A DNA stretch of 64,000 nucleotides from Aquilaria yunnanensis (lineage: Eukaryota; Streptophyta; Magnoliopsida; Malvales; Thymelaeaceae), in the NCBI GenBank assembly GCA_039654915.1, contig CM077596.1:76199751-76263750 (forward strand). The letters are read 5' to 3'. Positions 60,598 to 64,000 of this stretch are shown piece by piece. The stretch's first letter is position 1; every line of letters begins with the position of its first letter. The position numbers were made by a program, and so were the translations under genes. Under the pieces are notes generated by a model that searched no databases, was not told the DNA's origin, and saw only the letters and a program-made list of their open reading frames with translations.

Positions 60598-61170
60598 ACA
60601 AAGAAGGTGTAATATGTTACATTTTTAGAGTTAATTTAACTTGAACTCAAACAAGTTGTCTAGAAGATGCACATCTTTACCACTTGAATCAGGATTCAGG
60701 AATTCGGGTGCCGAAAATACATTATAGAGTTACTTCATACTACTTGAGCCAATAGTGAAATATTGGGTATTTTATTTCTGTTCACTTACAAATATAAATT
60801 TCATAAATACTTTTTTCTTTTGAAAAGACTTAATTTTTTAATAATTATTTAAAAACTCTCCAGTATAATTTTTTATAAAAAATTTCTATACAATTCTCAC
60901 TTTCTTTATACTAAACAGGTGGTGTGAGGACACTGGAGCAGGATGCCGACCAAATTATCCAGGCTGTCAGCATAACTGCTCCTGAATCCTAATTATTGTG
61001 TTAATTAGTCAGTTTAATAGAAACATAAGTCCAAATTCTCAAACCAGACGGTCAAACCGTCAAAGCTACCAGTCCCCCCTCCCCCCCCAAAATCTACAAC
61101 TCATTCTATACCAGTCTCTCGACCCTTCCCAAATGATCCACCCTACACTTCCAATCCAGTTCCAGCTTCC
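60598..61170. other. Upstream region of the membrane-protein gene
   Basis: Spacer and probable promoter/5' UTR. A C-rich run (61074-61088) and CT-rich leader text precede the ATG at 61171. No clear TATA box was seen. Confidence 0.45.
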
Positions 61171-63925
61171 ATGGCCCTGCTGGTGTACTGGTACGATTTT
61201 GTCTGCTTCGGCATTGTGGCCGCCTCCTACATCGGCTCCTTGTGGGTGCTTTGGCGGAAGGAGGCCGCCAACATCCGGTTGGAGGACAGTTATGTGTACG
61301 AGAGCCTCCTCCACGCCCTCCCCGACGGCGAAACTTTCGTCCCCGCCACGCCACCCGCTCATGTCGGCTCCAACCAGCTCTGGACCAGCTGCTGGAAAGG
61401 GGTCCACCCGGGCTGGCTCCTGCTCACTCGCTTCCTCTCTTTTCTAGCCATGGCTGGATTTCTGGCCTGGGATTTGGTCGACTGGGGCACCTCCACTTGC
61501 GTTTACTATACCGAGTCAGTTCTTTTTCTTGTCCCTTTACTTTCGTTTTGGTGATGATCTGCACTTCATATACCAGTTCTAGCGTTTTACTTTTACTGAT
61601 CTCGCTATTTAAAAATAGTCGTTTTTTTTTTTAATTTGCGTATGATTCAAGGTAAGATTTAGATTTAAAAACTATACAGAGAAGGACTATCTTTTAAAAA
61701 AAATAACAAAAAGAAAATACTATTAGCACATTATTTGTTTTCTTGATCCAGTCCTGCCTTCAAAATAAAATAAGAAAAGAAAAGGAAAAAGAATATCAAA
61801 TAGTTTTAACTGCGAACGTGCTTAGTTCGGGTTCTTAATATTATTTCATGGATCTGGCAACCGAAAAGGCCCATTTGTTTTCCTCTCAAACCCATTTGCC
61901 TTCAACCAAATCATTGAAGTCAACGTTCAAAAAACTACACCTCCCTTTCTCTCTCAATCTGTTTCTCACAGAGAAAATCTTTATTCTTCGGGCTGCCGGA
62001 TTGTTGGATTCGAGGCATGTCCGATCCGCCGGAGTGAAATCATGTCGAGTACGGGCGAACAGGGTCTAGGTTACTGGGTTCGATGGCAGGTTCCGATAAT
62101 GTGCGTTAATGATAGCCACCCCGTCCCTCTTCGCTTCTAATTTCATCAAGAAAGGCAAAACAGATAACTCACGAGTAGTTTTCCAGCTTCTGTGGAGACC
62201 GCAGTGGAGAAACCTCAGCCCTCTTTGGCTACTCTGCTATCGAGCTTTTGCTCTCTTGTGCTTGTCTCGGATCCTGTTCGAAACTCTGGCCTTAGCTGGC
62301 GCATTTGCCTTTTATTTCTACACTCAGTAAGAACTTAGAACACATTCATATAAACTAAATAATCATGTCCATAGAAATGGAATTCGAGCAGCAATCGATC
62401 CCTAACTAAACAATCACAGGATTAACCAGGATGCTACATCGTTTGCTGACTTTATTTATACCCTGAAGGGTTGTGGTCGACGGCTGAGTTAACTGTTATT
62501 GTGTTGCTTCTTTATTCGCAGGTGGACATTTGCATTGGTTATCGTCTATTTTGCGGTATTCCTATTTGTTCTGTTATGCTTTTAATAGCCTATGCTTTTA
62601 AGAATTTCTTACCAGAAGCTCTAGGCAGTCGAAGCAGCTTTTTCCTTTAAGAACAAGTATATGTTCTGCGTGTAGGTAGGAACTGTCATCTCTGCATATG
62701 GATGCTGGCTGTGCTCTACTGAACCCATGTCTGGGAATAATACAAGCAACGGATTCCCGACAAGGGATGTCGACGAAGCGACAGTTTCTGCGACCTACAG
62801 TGGGGCGGAAGTTCACGGTAAAATCAAATTGCAGAGTCATTATACTGAGGAAGCCATTCGGCAAAGGGCGGGGTTCTGGGGATACCTCATGCAAACTGTA
62901 TATCAGGTTTGTCTGCCTCCATATCCATCCCAATATTAAAGAGGATTTAAGCTTCATGGTGTATAAACTGATCATCGAAGACAAGCTTTTGTGGCAGACT
63001 TGTGCAGGTGCTGTTGTACTGACAGACATTGTGTTTTGGTGTCTCATTGTCCCATTTTTATCAGATGCACATCTTGGCCTTAACACGGTAAGACAGATTC
63101 TTGTAGGCCATCAGCCTGCTCCAAAGAAAATGAGAGAGCTCCAGATTTTATTTGTGATCACAAATTCTCAGCTTTGCAACTCTCTCTCATCTCATTTGCT
63201 TCAGAAATTTATCCATATTTTTACTGTCGGCATCGATGTGATTTTCATTGACTTCTTTCTGGCAGTTGATGGGGTGCATGCACACTGTGAACGCCGTTCT
63301 TCTCTTGGTGGATACAGCACTTAATAGCCTTGTAAGTATTGAAAATAAAGCAGCATGCAGCTCCATTCTTGTGCACCAAAACAAACTGTGGTGCCAGTTT
63401 ACTTTTCTTTTACCGGTCCACTCACATGGCCTGATATTGGTCCTCATCTTGTGCTCAGCCTTTCCCTTGGTTCCGGATTGCCTATTTTGTTCAGTGGAGC
63501 TGCATATATGTTGTTTTCCAGTGGGTGGTTCATGCCTGTGGGTTTTCATGGTAGAGCACTAATCTTTCCTTTCCATTTCATCACATGGAAGTGGTTTCGA
63601 TTTACATTCGCAGCTTGTAACACGTCTCAATTCATTTACTAGGTGGCCGTATCCGTTCCTCGAGCTTGACACACCATGGGCACCCCTCTGGTATATTTGC
63701 TGGAAGCACTGTTCCTTTCTTTTCTGTTTTTTTTTTCCTAACGACCCTGCGAGCCTCGAATAATGATAAGAATGCTTGAGATGCTAAAAAGCACTTGAAC
63801 TTTGCAGGTACTTCCTTTTAGCAGTGGTTCATATCCCTTGCTATGGAATATATGCGCTTATTGTAAGAGCGAAAAACTCAGCGTTCCCCAGATGGTTCCC
63901 ACATGCTTTCGCTAGGACATATTGA
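61171..63925 (+). CDS. Plant multi-pass transmembrane protein (AT5G62960/AT3G27770-like), function unknown
   Basis: Exons 61171-61514, 62522-62555, 62676-62906, 62998-63087, 63266-63331, 63459-63550, 63643-63690 and 63808-63925; all GT..AG, phases close exactly to 340 aa. Hydrophobic spans: VYWYDFVCFGIVAASYIGSL near the N-terminus, WLLLTRFLSFLAMAGFLAW, WTFALVIVYFAVGTVISAYG, GAVVLTDIVFWCLIVPFL, VNAVLLLVDTALNSL, FRIAYFVQWSCIYVVFQWVV and LLAVVHIPCYGIYALIV, so about seven membrane passes. The middle loop (residues 138-195) is polar and variable. The family is plant-wide and uncharacterised, distantly like rolling stone/AIG1 membrane proteins. The very short second coding exon (34 bases, WTFALVIVYFA) is used by both possible first exons. 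The name rests on remembered homologues; the exon structure is strong. Confidence 0.85.
62083..62109 (+). promoter_or_regulatory. Short uORF overlapping the alternative start
   Basis: An ATG at 62083 opens an 8-codon frame (MAGSDNVR) whose TAA shares its last base with the ATG at 62109 (TAATG). If the alternative exon is transcribed, this could influence start choice; this is inference from sequence only. Confidence 0.35.
62109..62326 (+). CDS. Alternative first coding exon of the membrane-protein gene
   Basis: The frame from ATG 62109 reads MIATPSLFASNFIKKG then QWRNLSPLWLLCYRAFALLC and ends FAFYFYTQ at a good donor (CA followed by GTAAGA). The last 42 residues align without gaps to the end of exon 1 (CWKGVHPGWLL...CVYYTE), sharing W, P, WLL, R and the terminal Y-T, and both end in phase 2 so that the next exon completes Glu or Gln before WTFALV. 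Splicing exon 1 to an acceptor here (ttttccag, 62177-62184) would shift the frame, so it must be mutually exclusive with exon 1. It would give a 298-aa isoform lacking the first membrane span. Confidence 0.6.
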
Positions 63926-64000
63926 TCACGGGGCAAGTTGGCATCCTACGACCTAGCAGCTGTTACACGGCATAAGTTCACCCTACCTGTAGAATTGGGT
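63926..64000 (+). other. 3' UTR start of the membrane-protein gene
   Basis: Sequence after the TGA at 63923-63925 runs to the window edge with no poly(A) signal yet. Confidence 0.6.

Overview
This window is nuclear DNA of a flowering plant, almost certainly a eudicot. The genes have short introns with GT..AG borders and codon-phase-consistent exons. The proteins belong to plant-specific clades (group I GSK3/shaggy kinase, GH28 polygalacturonase, clade-D-like PP2C, SDR110C-type dehydrogenase). The spacers are AT-rich and packed with plant transposons. I cannot name the species. A woody rosid is a guess from the gene and transposon style only.

Six host genes can be assembled exon by exon. Polygalacturonase: minus, 11995-14023, 6 exons, 468 aa. 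Shaggy-related GSK3 kinase: minus, 17639-20375, 12 coding exons, 407 aa, plus 5' UTR exons up to about 21.2 kb. Protein phosphatase 2C: plus, 35232-37078, 4 exons, 391 aa. Plastid-type polyketide cyclase/COQ10 (START-like) protein: minus, 37604-39716, 7 exons, 216 aa, convergent with the PP2C. Short-chain dehydrogenase: plus, 48990-49883, 2 exons, 257 aa. Uncharacterised multi-pass membrane protein: plus, 61171-63925, 8 exons, 340 aa. The last gene carries a second, homologous, phase-compatible candidate first exon at 62109-62326. They are unrelated single genes, not a cluster.

Everything else is intergenic and dominated by DNA transposons. 1-11 kb holds a hAT-like element with 8-bp target duplication, a palindromic MITE, a TIR element, a one-armed MULE-type MITE and a Helitron 5' end. 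21.5-24.1 kb holds two TIR elements side by side, the first carrying a broken NRT1/PTR (NPF) transporter fragment. 25.6-27.1 kb looks like a Helitron bearing a large (AAT)n/(ATT)n palindrome, preceded by a run of 31 G. 29.4-31.1 kb holds a 107-bp tandem array. 40.2-46.6 kb is a nest: a decayed LINE (zinc-knuckle ORF1 and endonuclease visible, reverse transcriptase not seen) interrupted by a Pack-MULE with ~275-bp TIRs and 9-bp target duplication carrying an acyl-activating-enzyme gene fragment, and by a hAT-like element. 47-61 kb holds three copies of a Stowaway-like MITE, another long-TIR element, a 587-bp MULE-type MITE with a 9-bp target duplication, a Helitron 5' end and a tRNA-derived SINE candidate.

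The most interesting things are the gene-capturing TIR elements (AAE and NPF fragments) and the tandem homologous first exons of the membrane-protein gene. No tRNA, rRNA or CRISPR was found. All boundaries and similarities were judged by eye.
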